The position numbers and the translations under genes were made by a program. The notes below the pieces were generated by a model that did no database searches, was not told the DNA's origin, and was given only the letters and a program-made list of their open reading frames with translations. From Chelatococcus albus (lineage in GTDB: Bacteria; Pseudomonadota; Alphaproteobacteria; Rhizobiales; Beijerinckiaceae), in NCBI RefSeq assembly GCF_030067675.1, contig NZ_JASJEV010000001.1, positions 386,309-450,308 on the forward strand: DNA of 64,000 nt, given 5' to 3'. Of the stretch, positions 63,739-64,000 are shown one piece after another (position 1 is the stretch's first letter; every line of letters begins with the position of its first letter).

Positions 63739-63870
63739 TCGCCGCGGCGGTTCATAGCAAAGGGGGGCGGCAGACTGCAACCGTCATCGCGATGTCGCGA
63801 CCGACCTGTTGATGATCAATACGCCCCCTTGCGCACCCAACGCCCTTGGGCTATCTGACCGCCATCGCGT

Positions 63871-63946
63871 TCCCCGATAGCTCAGTTGGTAGAGCGTTCG
63901 ACTGTTAATCGAATGGTCGCAGGTTCGAGTCCTGCTCGGGGAGCCA
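63871..63946 (+). tRNA. tRNA-Asn (GTT)
   Basis: A 76-base cloverleaf with a 7-bp acceptor stem (TCCCCGA/TCGGGGA), discriminator G and encoded CCA. The anticodon loop CTGTTAA gives GTT for asparagine; the D arm (GCTCAGTTGGTAGAGC) and T arm (GGTTCGAGTCC) are standard. The bases after it to the window end show no gene. Confidence 0.98.
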
Positions 63947-64000
63947 TTTCAGACCGAAACTGCCAACGCCAAGCGCCGCAGTTTCCACTCTAGGCTTCTC

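Noticed and set aside
1-64000. CRISPR arrays, insertion sequences, prophage, integron or rRNA genes
   Set aside because: I found no regularly spaced repeats, transposase or integrase motifs, phage structural genes or rRNA sequence. The two tRNAs near the right edge show no flanking integrase or attachment repeat.

Overview
This 64 kb window is high-GC chromosomal DNA from an alphaproteobacterium, most likely of the order Hyphomicrobiales (Rhizobiales). The pointers are a BioR/BioZ-type biotin locus, an ExoR-like Sel1 protein, PopZ next to tolC and valS, an OxyR/catalase divergon and an assimilatory nitrate operon. Gene order and coding density look like core chromosome. I see no phage, transposon, insertion sequence, CRISPR array or rRNA operon. 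The genus cannot be fixed from the sequence alone.

Layout. 0-9.8 kb: cvpA (5'-truncated by the window edge) and purF, a strong intrinsic terminator, an L,D-transpeptidase, an SDR enzyme, der with a YfgM-like gene, a divergent lysE/araC pair, and panB behind a frameshifted nnrU. 10-17.3 kb: a small unknown protein overlapping a membrane chemoreceptor, the katA/oxyR divergon, then a sulfur module (persulfide-dioxygenase-like hydrolase, 80-aa unknown, rhodanese) and a small lipoprotein. 17.3-23.6 kb: complete biotin locus, bioB diverging from bioFDAZ, with a GntR regulator (bioR) downstream and two BioR-type boxes in the divergent promoter region. 23.6-33.6 kb: nitrate assimilation, with a sigma-54 promoter and structured leader, nirB, nirD, nasA, narK, a PP2C-Ser/Thr-kinase fusion and a HemD-like gene. 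33.6-41.7 kb: mixed metabolism (VIT1-like transporter, DUF3775, pncB, Nudix, UspA, GYD, RutE-like reductase, LtrA, aminotransferase). 41.8-47.1 kb: an ACP-FAAL-PlsC fusion, a divergent DHDPS-superfamily enzyme, a DHFR-like protein and a ceramidase-family membrane protein. 47.4-52.7 kb: xthA, two FecR-domain paralogues and a divergent CHASE2 adenylate cyclase. 52.7-64 kb: exoR overlapping ilvD, phoD, then the core set valS-popZ-tolC-pcm, tRNA-Cys and tRNA-Asn.

How the parts work together. The biotin locus carries its pimeloyl-precursor enzyme, its assembly genes and its likely repressor. The nitrate locus carries uptake, both reductases, a possible siroheme-precursor enzyme and a putative phospho-signalling protein. 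Two further modules stand out as under-explained: the three-domain lipid enzyme at 41.9-44.7 kb, and the paired secreted FecR proteins beside a CHASE2 cyclase at 48.3-52.7 kb.
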